Source of the DNA: Rusavskia elegans
Lineage: Eukaryota; Ascomycota; Lecanoromycetes; Teloschistales; Teloschistaceae
DNA: 64,000 nucleotides
Direction of reading: 5' to 3'
Assembly (NCBI GenBank): GCA_011316305.1
Contig: SAUG01000044.1
Location: forward strand, 496,001-560,000
Shown here: in pieces, positions 48,216 to 59,590 of the stretch
How positions within the stretch are numbered: position 1 is the first letter of the stretch
Layout of the letters: each line of letters opens with the position of its first letter
Notes under the pieces: generated by a model
Told to the model about the DNA's origin: nothing
Databases searched by the model: none
Seen by the model: the letters and a program-made list of their open reading frames with translations, nothing else
Program-made: the position numbers and the translations under genes

Positions 48216-49400
48216 AACTAAAATTAAAAATTAATTTACTAAATATAAAAATGAATTAAAATTAATAGTTTCTATTATATAATTACCGAACGTATTACAA
48301 GATTGAAATATTCCAAATTAATCAAACTTGTCTAGTAAAAACAAGACTGTCAAATTCTATTAATCGTCGATCAACGAATTTTGAAATTTTTATATTTTTG
48401 AAAAACTTTATTTATATATAGAAAGATTTCTATTTAGTATAATATTTCTTCGAAAAGATTTTCGTTATAAAATTTCGGATTTTCAAATATCTGATTCGCT
48501 AGATAATAAAAAAGAAATACTAACAGCCGAAAAGCTGGATTATAAACGTCTATTAAATCGGATTTAACAATTTTCAATCAATAGTTTACTCTATTTTCTA
48601 TCGAATAGATTTTTATAATTATATACTCTATCGATAACTAGTTATTAAAAAAAACAAAATTTCGACTTTAATACGAAATAGATAGACGAATAATACGAAA
48701 TAAATACCAAATAATCTTTTATAATAAAATGATACTACGCGCTAAAAATCGTGGAAATTAGATATAGATTATACGGAAAGAAACTTATTATCCGATTTAT
48801 TATAATATAAATTATTTTAAAAATATATAAAAAATCTAAATTCCAAATATATTATCTTTATATCTATACTATTTAATAATTTTTATTCTCGATTTTAGTT
48901 TTTTACGATTTTAATACTAGAGATACTAACCGATCAAATCACGTAATAGTTTGGAGATTTAAATATTTTACAGATAATCTATTTAAAATTTTAAAGAAAT
49001 TAGATTTAGATTATAATCTGATTAAAAAACCGTCATCTAATTAATTCTATTGTTTATTCAAATGATAATAATACGGTTAGATCATACGATCCGTTATATA
49101 ATTTTTCTATATTAAAAACTCTGTACTAATCGATTTTATCGAAAGATTTCGTCGAAAAAATTTTAAATACTAATAGTTTTTAAAGGATTTGAACTTTCGA
49201 TCCGCTACTTTCGGATTTAATTTTTAATTTCGAAAAGCGCTGTATTCGTTGGTATTAGACTACTAGACAACGCGATTTCTACTACTACGTTACCTAGATT
49301 TTAGTTATTTTTAGTATTTATTTTTAAAAACATTTTCTCTATCATTTTATATATATAGTTTTTTAATATTAAACACGTTGAAGATTAAATTATTTTAGTA
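48216..49400. other. AT-rich unassigned sequence
   Basis: RIP-type DNA with no paired terminal repeats. It contains the tRNA-like relic listed separately. Confidence 0.4.
49183..49275 (-). ncRNA. tRNA-like relic (possible mutated tRNA or SINE head)
   Basis: On the minus strand AAGTTCAAATCC resembles a B box (GGTTCGANTCC) with two G-to-A changes. About 60 nt upstream TGTCTAGTAGTC resembles an A-box/D-arm. Between them TCCGAAAGTAGCGGA can form a long variable arm, and there is room for an intron, as in Ser/Leu tRNAs. The acceptor stem does not pair convincingly, so it is not a working tRNA. Confidence 0.25.
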
Positions 49401-49404
49401 TTTA

Positions 49405-49862
49405 GTTAATATTCGTTTTAATTTATATATTCGATAAACCAGTAGTTCGATAAATAAATCAGACGTTGATATATCAATATAGAATATACGAAAATAGAAA
49501 TTATTTTCTAGTTTATTCAATTTATATTATAGTTCTTTAAAATTTAAATACGAATCTATTTCGTAATATAACGTAATCCTCTACTAATAGTATAATATAA
49601 ATACTCTATTGAATAAATATATTTTATGGTTATCGTTTCTTTTTTTTTACTAGTATTAAAAATATTTCGTAAATGATATATATTAATAAAAACTTTTTAT
49701 ACGATATTACTACTATAAAAGCTAGAGTTATAACTGAATAAATTGTCGATTATATTATCGATAGAAGAATACGTTATATTACTGAGCAAATTTGAATTAA
49801 AATTTCAAGAAATCGTTATTTACGTCAATGAAACTAAGATATTTAGTTTATTTAGTTAATTT
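49405..49862. mobile_element. Family T derivative, short, with inward-facing copies of one end
   Basis: It begins with the T terminal sequence (GATAAACCAGTAGTTCGATAAATAAATCA, about 49,430). It ends with a stretch (about 49,750-49,840) matching the same subterminal region that the complete copy repeats immediately downstream. It is probably an internally deleted copy abutting the full one. Confidence 0.4.
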
Positions 49863-51494
49863 GTTTTGGTTTTGGTACCCGGTAAACCAGTGGTTCGATA
49901 AATAAATCAAGCGTTAATATACCAGTATTAAATATACGATAGTAGAATTTATACCCTAGTTTAGTTAACGTAAATAACGGTTCTTTCTATAGAATTTTAA
50001 TTTAAATTTGCTTAGTAATATAACGTATCCTTCTACCGATAATTTAATATAGAAATTTTTATAGATAAATATTTCTCGCAGTTATCGCTTCTACTTCTTT
50101 TACTAGTAATATAAGTCTAAAATTCTTTATATACGTATATATTCCCGTAATAGCTATACCGCAGCTAAACCAGACGGTAGTATCTTTATCTATAATAACT
50201 ATACCTACCCGCGAAGACGTCGACTATCTTATTATAGCTAGAGTACATCAGCATTTCCCAAAACCGGCTTGAAGCCGATTTCAGCTATCTCAGCCGTCTC
50301 AGCCGGTTCTCAGCCGGTATGGCTGAGAGCGGCTTGCAAGCGGCTTGTCAGCCGGTCTCGGGTATACCCGAAGCTGCGTGGCTGCGCGGCTGAGACGGCT
50401 GAGACGGCTGAGAAGATTTAGAGATTCGATTTTAAACTCGTTTAATTCCTAATTAGTAGTTAGTAGGCCTATATACGCCTATATATAACGCTAGACTAGC
50501 TTCGTCTAGATCAAAAATATTAGGTTTCCTTACTAGAATCTAACTAGATTAGGTCTAGCGTGGTCTATTAAATAGATATTCGACTCTCGTTATTCCCGCT
50601 TTTAGCGGCGGCCGCTAAACTTTATTTTTGAATTAGGTTATATAGGTTTATTTTTAGCTTATATATAGATCCTATTTTAGGCTGCTGATTAAGCAGATAT
50701 TCGTACTATAGATACTATTAGAGCTCCAATCTATCGAAAATCCATTTTTTGGATATTTGGATTTTTTGGATTTTTGGATTATTTGGATTGAGATAGCTGT
50801 CAGCCGGTCTAATCTGAAAATCCATTTTCGAATTTGCTGATGTAACCTATTTTAACTTCGATAAAAATCTCTTTTTTACCGTCTTTAAAACGCGCTATCC
50901 GACCTCCCTATCGTCTTTTAGCCTAATCGATCGGGTAAAGCTTCTAGCCGTAGTAGCTAGTATACTAGCTAGCGACCCTATAGCTAGCGACCGTCTTAAA
51001 GCTATACGGGCTAAAAAGTACTTTAATAGTTTAGTAGAACGTTTAGATACTGGTTATATAATAAATTTAGACGAGGTAATAACTATTCGTAATTACTTCG
51101 CAGTATAGCAGATAGATATAGCGGAAATATTAGAAGCTGATAATTATATATAACGTCGAGGAAGGAATATATAGTATTTGAATATAGTAGAGGATTCGTA
51201 ATCGAATAAAAAAGGAAATAGTTAAATAGAAGTAATTAACTGCGTTATAAATCTTGTCTGACAAATATATCTTTGGCTGTAAAAATTTCTTTATACGTAA
51301 AATATAATAATCGTTGCCGTATATAACGTTAATAAAAAATATATATTTATATAAAAACTCAATATAACTTCAGACAGGAGTCTTCCAGGGAGGTAAACTA
51401 AAATTTAAATTCTGCTATCGTATATTCGATACTGATATACTAACATATAATTTATTTACAGAACTACTAGTTTACCGATTACTAAAACCAAAAC
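49863..51494. mobile_element. Family T TIR DNA transposon, complete copy
   Basis: Long inverted ends of about 100 bp: left GTTTTGGTTTTGGTACCCGG followed by TAAACCAGTGGTTCG, right the inverse ending ACTAAAACCAAAAC. Similarity continues some 15-20 bp outside these coordinates, so the true ends may lie slightly further out. Without the nested MITE (50246-50842) it is about 1.03 kb and has no readable transposase. Other copies are at 13380, 15489 and 32399/47218. The superfamily is not assigned; no target duplication is clear. Confidence 0.65.
50246..50842. mobile_element. CATCAGCA-ended MITE, little RIP
   Basis: Ends CATCAGCA...TGCTGATG inserted at a TA, with TA on both sides (50244-50245 and 50843-50844). 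The family T sequence resumes exactly after it. It keeps many CpA and TpG dinucleotides, unlike everything around. The inside has a large imperfect hairpin of CAGCCG/CGGCTG units (about 50,285-50,413) and a GGATTTTT-type minisatellite (about 50,743-50,790). Tc1/mariner-type TA targeting is likely; it has no coding capacity. Confidence 0.82.
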
Positions 51495-54400
51495 TAAAAC
51501 TAACTACTAAATTTAATTCGATAGTTATATATCTATAATAACTATATCTACTTTCGAAAACATCGATTCTTCTATTGTAATTAAATTAATCTATTTCGAC
51601 TATCTTGGAAATTTTTTTTCTTGTCTTTAAAATATACTATTCGACTTTTTATTATAAAATAACTACCGGCAGTGCTTTTCAAATATTATTAAATTTTATT
51701 AAAATATCTGTAAATTTAAAATAGAGATTGTAACAAAAATCAGGCTATATAAAAAAGGAAATAGAAAATTATTAGTTTTTTTATACTATTTTTAAACTAT
51801 TTCTGCTACGACGTATTGAAATCGATATTAAAAATTATCTACTAAAGAAATATATATATATCTTCTATATTCTATTAATATATTTCTAAAAGGAAATATA
51901 TCGGAAAATTAAAAATAGCGAAATCCGATTCTATTTCAAAGAAAAAACTATCGAATATATTAGCGGTATTACTTTTAATTCCAAATTAATAGATAATAAA
52001 CGAAAAGCAATAGGTAGTAGGAAGACTATACTAAATAAATCGATTAAATTATCTTACGACTCTATTCTAGCGAGCAGTATTCGAAGCGGATAAATACGAA
52101 CAAAAAGAAAGATTTATACTGAAATTAATAGTACTAAATTTTTTAAATAACTCGATAATTAATTATCTTCCGACTTTTTCGATACTTTCTAGTATTTCGA
52201 TTTAGAGTCGGATTCGAAAACCGATTAAAAAATTATAGCCGTCCGCTATAAAATATTCTATAAAACTCTTTAGAACTTTATTATATAACTTCGCCTCGTT
52301 TGTAACTCGCCCTACTATTTCTATTAGCTCCAGTAGCCTAACTAAAATCTAGATACCATCTTTATCATCTAATTCGGCAAGGAATTAATATTTAATCGAC
52401 TAGTACTATATCTTTTAAAAAAAGAGTATAAAGTAATAATCTTTAGCTAATTTAGCCGGTAGCTAGACTTTCTAGAAGGGTGGGTAATAATATTTCACAG
52501 CTAAAATATCTGCTGTATCGACAGAAACGTTAAAGCTAAAAATTATACTAAATAAATCGATTCGTTTAATAAACGGATGGACTTTTAATTATTTTTATTA
52601 AATATAAAAGCGAGCGGCCTAGATATTAATTTAATAGTAGCAGATACCATTATATTCTATAATAGCGATTAGAACCCGTAGCTAGACTTATAAGCTTTGA
52701 ATCGCGTTTATAGGATCGGTTAAATAAAATCGATTATTGTATACCGGCTTACTATTAAAGGAACGATAAAGTAAATATTTCTAGAAAAAATAGATAGAAA
52801 GCGAAATTTAGAAAAAGTTATTATATAGAAAAAGAAAGTCCGAATATTTAGTAATAAAGTACTAGATAAATATATTAGATAACAAAGGATATAACGAATT
52901 CGTAGAGATTTTGGAAGGAAAAATATTCGATAATAAATTTAATAAAAAAAAAGAGATATTAATTAATAAATATCTAGAGATGTTAATAGATAGAAATAAA
53001 GAGATTTATATAATAGCGGAAAAAGACGAAGATAAAAGTAATAAATTTAAAATAGTAGAAAGAAAAAGAAATAATCAGAAATTTATTAGCGTCGATAAAT
53101 TTAGTTATTTGAAGACGTTATTTACTATAGCGTTTTATAGCGAGTATCGTTTAGAACGGCTTTAAAATTAGTATCTAAATCGTCGTTAGATAAATATATA
53201 AGGCGCTCAATATCTTCAAGGTAATCTATTATTATCAAAATATCGTTTAAATTAAAAATTATCTTTAAAGTCTATAAAAGAATATATAATAGATTATAAT
53301 ACTACTATATCAATTACAAAAAGGTATAAATACTATATTTTCGAATCTATAAATTAGCTAGATAATAGTCTGATATTATTGAAATCTTCGATTATTATAA
53401 GAAAATATTTTATATATAGATCTATTAAAAAAGCTATTTTATTCTCTTAATCTCTCGCTAAACATAAGCTCTATTATTTATTTTCTAAAATACTCCGGAC
53501 CGGATAGTAAACGCCAATAATATTAGAAAAATATAAAAAAAATAGATTTAGATAAACTAATTTCGGTCTTTTTTTCGGCGTTTTAACTAAAATAGAGACC
53601 GTTATTTATAGCTCGGAATAGAACGTAGATTATCTCAATATACGATAGATATTTAAAGGGTCCAATATTAACTAGATCGGCGATTTTACGATTACGATAT
53701 CTTAGATTAATATAGTAATGAAAAGCGGTATTAAGAATTTATACTACTTTGATAGGCGAGTTTTCTATCCAGATATAGCTCTATTAATCGTAGTTAGAGA
53801 ATATTTACGATGATCAAATTGCTAGGCTTGCTATACGATTATTATATCTATTAGTTTTCGTTGATTTTCTTCGGTATTACTCTTTCTCTTCAACGTTCTA
53901 TAGCTATTAATTATATATCGCTATAGTTATCCGCTTCTCTCTATCGAGGCTTTTTTCTTTTCTATTAATTTTACTATCTTTTTACTATCTATTCGTCTCG
54001 CGTATCGTATTTAAACTTTCCGGAACCATTTCTTTATTATAGTCTCGAACCTATATATCGTTTAGATTTAATATAACTATATTTATTCCTTTTATATCTT
54101 TATTTTATATTAGAAGCGCTGTATTACTGATTTTAAAGACAAAATCTCATTTATAGAGGTTATAGCTAATCTAATCTAAATATATCTTTCTACTATCCCG
54201 ACGTTTATTTGTAGCTTTTTCGAATATCGAAAATATATTATTCCGGAAACGTAATAAATTTCTTCGATAAATATTTTAAAGCTAGAATAGAGACGCGATT
54301 AATTACCGAATAGTATATTATTCTATATCTATCTTCTAAACAATATAATAATAGAGTTAATATATTCCAAAACTATAATTAATAGAGCTGTATCGATGTT

Positions 54401-56757
54401 ATTAATACTATTCTACGCCCTGCCGAGATTATTTATTACTACGAGATATTTATTAGTAAAATCTATAAGATAAAATATAGTATTAGACCGACTCTAATAA
54501 TTAATAGTTTGTCGAATATTAGAATAATATACGTATCTATTTATCTTGAATACATTATTATAGAGCTACTATAAAATATATTTAGAACGACGGTAGAAAA
54601 TAGAAAGGAAAGAAAACCGATAGAGATTATAATTATTACCTTTCCGGATATTCCGGAAACGATATTATTTATAACCGATTTAACTAGTCTTCCGTCTATT
54701 CCGGGTATAATAATCCGTATCTATAATTAAAATAGTAGTATTTTTCTAGATATACTACCGAATATTTAGATATATAGCTTTACTATATTCGCCGACGAAG
54801 ATATTATAGTTATAAAGAAAAATAGAGGCGGTAGTAATAGAAATATCGATATATTAAATTTAATTTTCGATACTAGAGAAAATTCGAATAGCCTCGCTAG
54901 ACTGGATTATAGATTTCTACTTAGACGCGTCTATACTAAATACTTCGGCGGTAAAATATAGATATAGAGTTTATAGAAATAGAGTACGGATATATATCTA
55001 AAATTAAAAGATTTAAATAAATTAGAATAACAGTTTAAATTAAACTATAGAATTATATTTTAGATATTTCTATTGCCGGATTTATTTATTTTACCTGCGG
55101 TCTCCAGATTTTAATTCTGGAATTATATTCTCGAACTAAAGCTTTAGGCTTTAAAAGTAGGTTTAGAGCCCGGTAATTAGATTAAAATATCTATCGAAAG
55201 GAGTTTCTATTAATTTAATACCTAGTACAACTATATATAAATCTTTATTTTCCGGGTCTCTATATTTATATATTCTATAAATAGTATAGTAATTTTTTTA
55301 AAACTTTCCCGCTGGGTTCTATATTTCGATTATAATTAAAATATATAAAATCTATTATTAGAAAATATATAGTTTAGAAATTTTTTTTAGAACTAAATTG
55401 TTTTTATTAAATAGAAAGGATTTTCAAATGAAGCGTATAATATATATATATAAATAGTCTATTTTATCTTTACTTTTTTCTTTTTCCTTTATCTATTAAC
55501 TACTTTTTTAATTTTTATACTATTTTTATATAGTTTTGACGTTCTTTTAATACAATATATAGTAAAGGTCTAAAGATTCGTTATTTATCTATTTCGGTTT
55601 TAGAACTATAATAGTTACGAATCGAATCTATTTTATCGATTTCTATCCGTTTATTATTATATAATTATATCTTTTCTCGGTCTATTATTTCTATCTTTCG
55701 AAAAGTATTTACAATAGCAGGCTTCTACGAACTATATACTACGGCTGTCGTTATTATTAAAAATAGAAACTACTTCGATAAAGAAAACTAAAACGGAAAC
55801 AGCTTCTTTATAGTTATTTAAATAAAAAAATAATATAGCAGGAACTGTTTCCGGCAGTTAAAATAAAATGAAATAAATACTCTAATCTACTACTTTTAAT
55901 CTATACGTACTAATATAGTTTATAGAAAAGAGTTAAACGTTCTTTATAGCGTTCTATAAATTCTATAAAATATAGTAGAAAGAAATCTTTTCTAGAATAT
56001 AATAGAAAAGGACCCGTATATATTATACTACCTATCAGAAGTTCCGGAATATATATATAGCCGGTTATCTATTATACGAATGAATATTTTCAAAAAATTA
56101 AAGGAAAAGTAAAAAAAATATAAATAAAAAAGTAGTAATATTTCTTCTATCTTTCGATTCTATTTCTATCGCTTTAGCTATTTTAGCTTCGGCTAACGTC
56201 TCCGGCTAAAGGCCTCGCCGACTAATAAAACCTTAGACGTCTTTTTCTATAAAAAAGCCTAGTAGGATTATAGTTTATTAGATACTAGTAAAAGATTCGA
56301 TAAATATATCCGCAGCAGCTATAACAGCCGCTATAATAGCGTTGAAAACTTTATTACTATAGAGAAGATATCGGACTAGTAGTAGTAGCCGTAAGATAGA
56401 AATATAAAAAAAGTTAATTCGATAGTCTATATTACTTCGGTTATCGTTACTGCTTCCGCTACTAGTAGTAAGCCTGCGTCGGGAAAAAAAAGGAACGAGA
56501 AAAAGATCTACGAATCGAAATCGGAAGTCGAGTTTAAAGATAAAGATAATAGATATAACTCGCAGCGGGACTTTCATTTATAGCGAGGTTCCGACTCGTA
56601 GCCGTAGCCGAGCAAGCTAGCTCGGATAGTAAAAAAGGTAAATCCGGCGAGTAGCCGATATTTATAGTTCTCTTTATTAGACCGATAGTAGGCTATCGAT
56701 ATAGATATTATTACTACTATATATACCGCTATTTCCGATACGAAGGATTTATATACA
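51495..56757 (+). other. Large RIP-degraded coding-like region, unassigned
   Basis: Several segments (about 52,140-52,560, 53,440-53,800, 54,150-55,350, 56,160-56,640) read on the plus strand as protein-like sequence interrupted by stops. For example, TSVIVTASATSSKPASGKK lies near 56,440-56,490. They may be parts of one large mobile element of about 4-5 kb. I could place no RT, integrase, helicase or transposase motif. The 84-residue frame at 52911-53165 lies inside and is more likely a lucky open stretch than a gene. Confidence 0.35.
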
Positions 56758-56765
56758 GTTAATAC

Positions 56766-57183
56766 TAGACTGGCCGGTTCGGGTCGAGTTTTCGTCGAAC
56801 CGTCGGGTACTCGACCCGATTTTAGTAACCTGACCCGGATTCGATCCGAGTTTTAGCGAGTCGAATCCGAATCGAGTTATTTAGTAACCCGATCCGGACT
56901 CGACCCGATTGAGTTATATATTTAATATATTATTATTTTATTACTTTATAAAAATTATTTCGTTTTGATAATATATTCCCTCGAATTAGAATATCTCTAG
57001 CTAGAGTAGTTAATTAATTAGAATTTTTTTAGTAAATTCGTATAAAAGATATACTAGATTTATACTTTTATACTAGAGATTAGCGGTTCTAACGGGTCGG
57101 ATCGGATTATAATTTAGGACCCGAAATCCGGTCGGGTCGGGTTAGTTAACCCGGGTTCGAAATCCGACCCGACGGCCAGTCTA
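56766..57183. mobile_element. hAT-like non-autonomous element
   Basis: Perfect ends TAGACTGGCC and GGCCAGTCTA and perfect octamer duplication GTTAATAC (56758-56765 and 57184-57191). Dense GGGTCGGGT/CCGACCCG subterminal repeats. Confidence 0.92.
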
Positions 57184-57191
57184 GTTAATAC

Positions 57192-57411
57192 TAGAGATTC
57201 GTACGATAATATAGAGGCGGTATACTAGAATCGAGGTAGAAAGTTAGATTATAGTCCTATTTTTAAATATAGATAGATAGTTTCGTAGACTTTTAGTATA
57301 GAGGTTTATTAGGATCGGATCGTTTATAGACGTTTAGAAATATAGAAATGAATTTAGAAAAAGTCGATATATACCGCCTGTTTTTCTTTATAGTATTTAA
57401 TAAAGATACAC
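57192..57411. other. AT-rich spacer, nothing recognised
   Basis: Short RIP-type sequence between two mobile elements. Confidence 0.4.
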
Positions 57412-57810
57412 CTCGGAACGGATTGGATCGGATCGAGTTCTAAAATTTCTAACACGACCCGAACCGGGTTAGAATATCTCCGGATTAGAATATAAACGGG
57501 TTTTCGCTGGATTAACTCGTTTAAAAAACAAATTAATTAGTTATCGCGCTAGTATAGGCGCTAATTTAGCGTATATAGATTTTTCTAGTATTTTAGAATA
57601 TAAAAAATCTAAATATTAAAGATCAACTAATTTAGCGCCTATATCAAATTAATAGGAATTAATTTAAAAAACTACTATTTTTAATTAATCCCGATCCGAA
57701 CCCGTCCTAATCGAACCGGATCGGGTTAAATTTTCTAAAACCCGATCCAAACCTGATTCGAACCCGTTCGGGACGGATTCGGGTCGGGAATTTCTATATT
57801 CCGTTCCGAG
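57412..57810. mobile_element. CTCGGAACG-ended element, single copy
   Basis: Inverted ends CTCGGAACGGA...TCCGTTCCGAG, 399 bp apart. The interior shares the ACTAGCG and GACGCTAAA-type palindromic core with 23230-23990. The target duplication is not evident. Confidence 0.7.
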
Positions 57811-58813
57811 CTCCAAATAAAAATACGAGATCTAATTTGATTCTATACGAATATTTTTCTATATTAATCTACCCTTTTATTAATGATATAGTATTAGTAA
57901 AATCTGAAGCCAGAGCCTTTTAGTAAACTAGTAAAAACTGGATCTTAAAGTTCGTTTAGAAGTATAGCTCCATCTATACTAGAAATGGCTAATTAATCTA
58001 CGATTTCTTTTATCTTTCATAAAGTATTAACTTTAATAGAATATCGGCCTGTCTATAGTTCAATCTTCTTTTAAATATTATAATATCTACTATAGATTTT
58101 TATTTTCTTTAATTTTTAGATATATTATCTTCTAGTTTAATTTCGAATTCTAATATTATAGCGACTATATAGTATTTAAAGTAAAACTATATCCAGTATT
58201 AAAGAAATTTTAATAGTTTTATAATAACCTGATATCTCTACTATATAGAGAGTCCTATAAAATCTAATTAGGATAATTATATTTCTATAGGCTACGAGTA
58301 TAGCTGGTCTTCGATTATCTAGTATAACTAATATAATACTACTTTATCTTTCCCCGAATACTATTATAGACGAGTTTTATCTACCGATATAAAAATAGAG
58401 CTGTTATATTCCTTCCCCGCCTAGAATCTATATACTAACCCCGTTTATTTAGATATATATTGGAGTATTCTTTTATCTTTATCTATATTATAATCTATTA
58501 GAAGTATAAATCGCGCCGGAATATCTAGTAAATATTACTATTTCTATTTCTCGGTTCTATTATAGCAGCTAGACATCGCAATTTTATAAAAGATAAAGAT
58601 ATTACTATATTTTTAACTATTTATAATATTAGAATTATCTGTACCAGACTATTAGATTCTAAAGCTGCTTTCGAACTCGGTATTTTCTATTCTATAGTCG
58701 ATATATCAGGTAATTAGAAGTTTATCGGATAGTTTTTCTATAGTATCGAAATTATTAATATTTATCTATCCGAAATATATAAATAGATTCAAAACTCTTC
58801 GATAACTAATAAA
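57811..58813. other. RIP-degraded sequence, unassigned
   Basis: Coding-like spacing but broken in all frames; it continues beyond the hAT-like insertion at 58822-59582. Probably part of another dead element. Confidence 0.35.
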
Positions 58814-58821
58814 GCTTCTAC

Positions 58822-59582
58822 TAGACTGGCCGGTTCGGGTCGGATTCCCGTCGAACCGTCGGGTACCCGACCCGGTCTTAGTAACCCGACCCGGGTTCGA
58901 CCCGCTAAGCGGTCGGGTCGGGTTATAGATCCTAACCCGACCCGAAAACCCGACCCGACCCGACTCGTAATCGTATTCGATAGTTAAATATAAAAGTAAT
59001 TACGGATAATATAAAACGGTAATATATTCTATTTAATACTAGTTTATATAACGGTTATCTATAAATATTAGCTTATATACCGGTACTATATAAATTATAT
59101 TATCCTCCTTTAAATAATCCTACAGACGTATCGGTCTAGGAAATAAAAAGGCGAGAATCGATATTTATATCAGATATTTTATATTACGTTTCTATAATAG
59201 TAATACAGAAGGGTAATATAAATATATAGGTACTAAATAATAATACGAATAGTATTAACTATTTAATAGACGATAATAAATAGTGCACGTTAATATTAGG
59301 AATACCTAAAGTCTTTAATATAGCGTTAGGAAAAAATAGGATTTATAGGCAGTATAATATAGGAGAAAAATTATATTATAATACTAGAGTTATACTTTTA
59401 TTCGCGATCTTAGCGTCTTAGCGGGTCGAACCCGGGTACCCGACCCCGACCCGGGTTCGAGTCGGGTCGAACCGTAGAAAAACCCGACCCGATTCGGGTC
59501 GGGTTAGACTTAACTGTAACCCGACTCGGGTCGGATCGGGTTAGCTAACCTGGGTTCGAAACCCGACCCGACGGCCAGTCTA
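58822..59582. mobile_element. hAT-like element with very GC-rich ends
   Basis: Perfect ends TAGACTGGCC and GGCCAGTCTA and perfect octamer duplication GCTTCTAC (58814-58821 and 59583-59590). The first about 150 bp and last about 160 bp consist of GGGTCGGGT/CCGACCCG repeats; the middle is ordinary AT-rich DNA. Confidence 0.93.
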
Positions 59583-59590
59583 GCTTCTAC

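Noticed and set aside
52911..53165. 84-residue open frame as a gene
   Set aside because: Lys/Ile/Asn-rich composition as expected of AT-rich DNA, embedded in a longer decayed coding-like region, with no motif.
54900..54930. Another TAGACTGGCC-type element end (CTAGACTGGATTATAG)
   Set aside because: Similarity stops after TAGACTGG, no subterminal GGTCGG repeats follow, and there is no matching partner end or octamer duplication.
56278..56577. 99-residue minus-strand frame
   Set aside because: The plus strand of the same segment reads as decayed protein, so the minus frame is a shadow; its hydrophobic look comes from the AT-rich codons.
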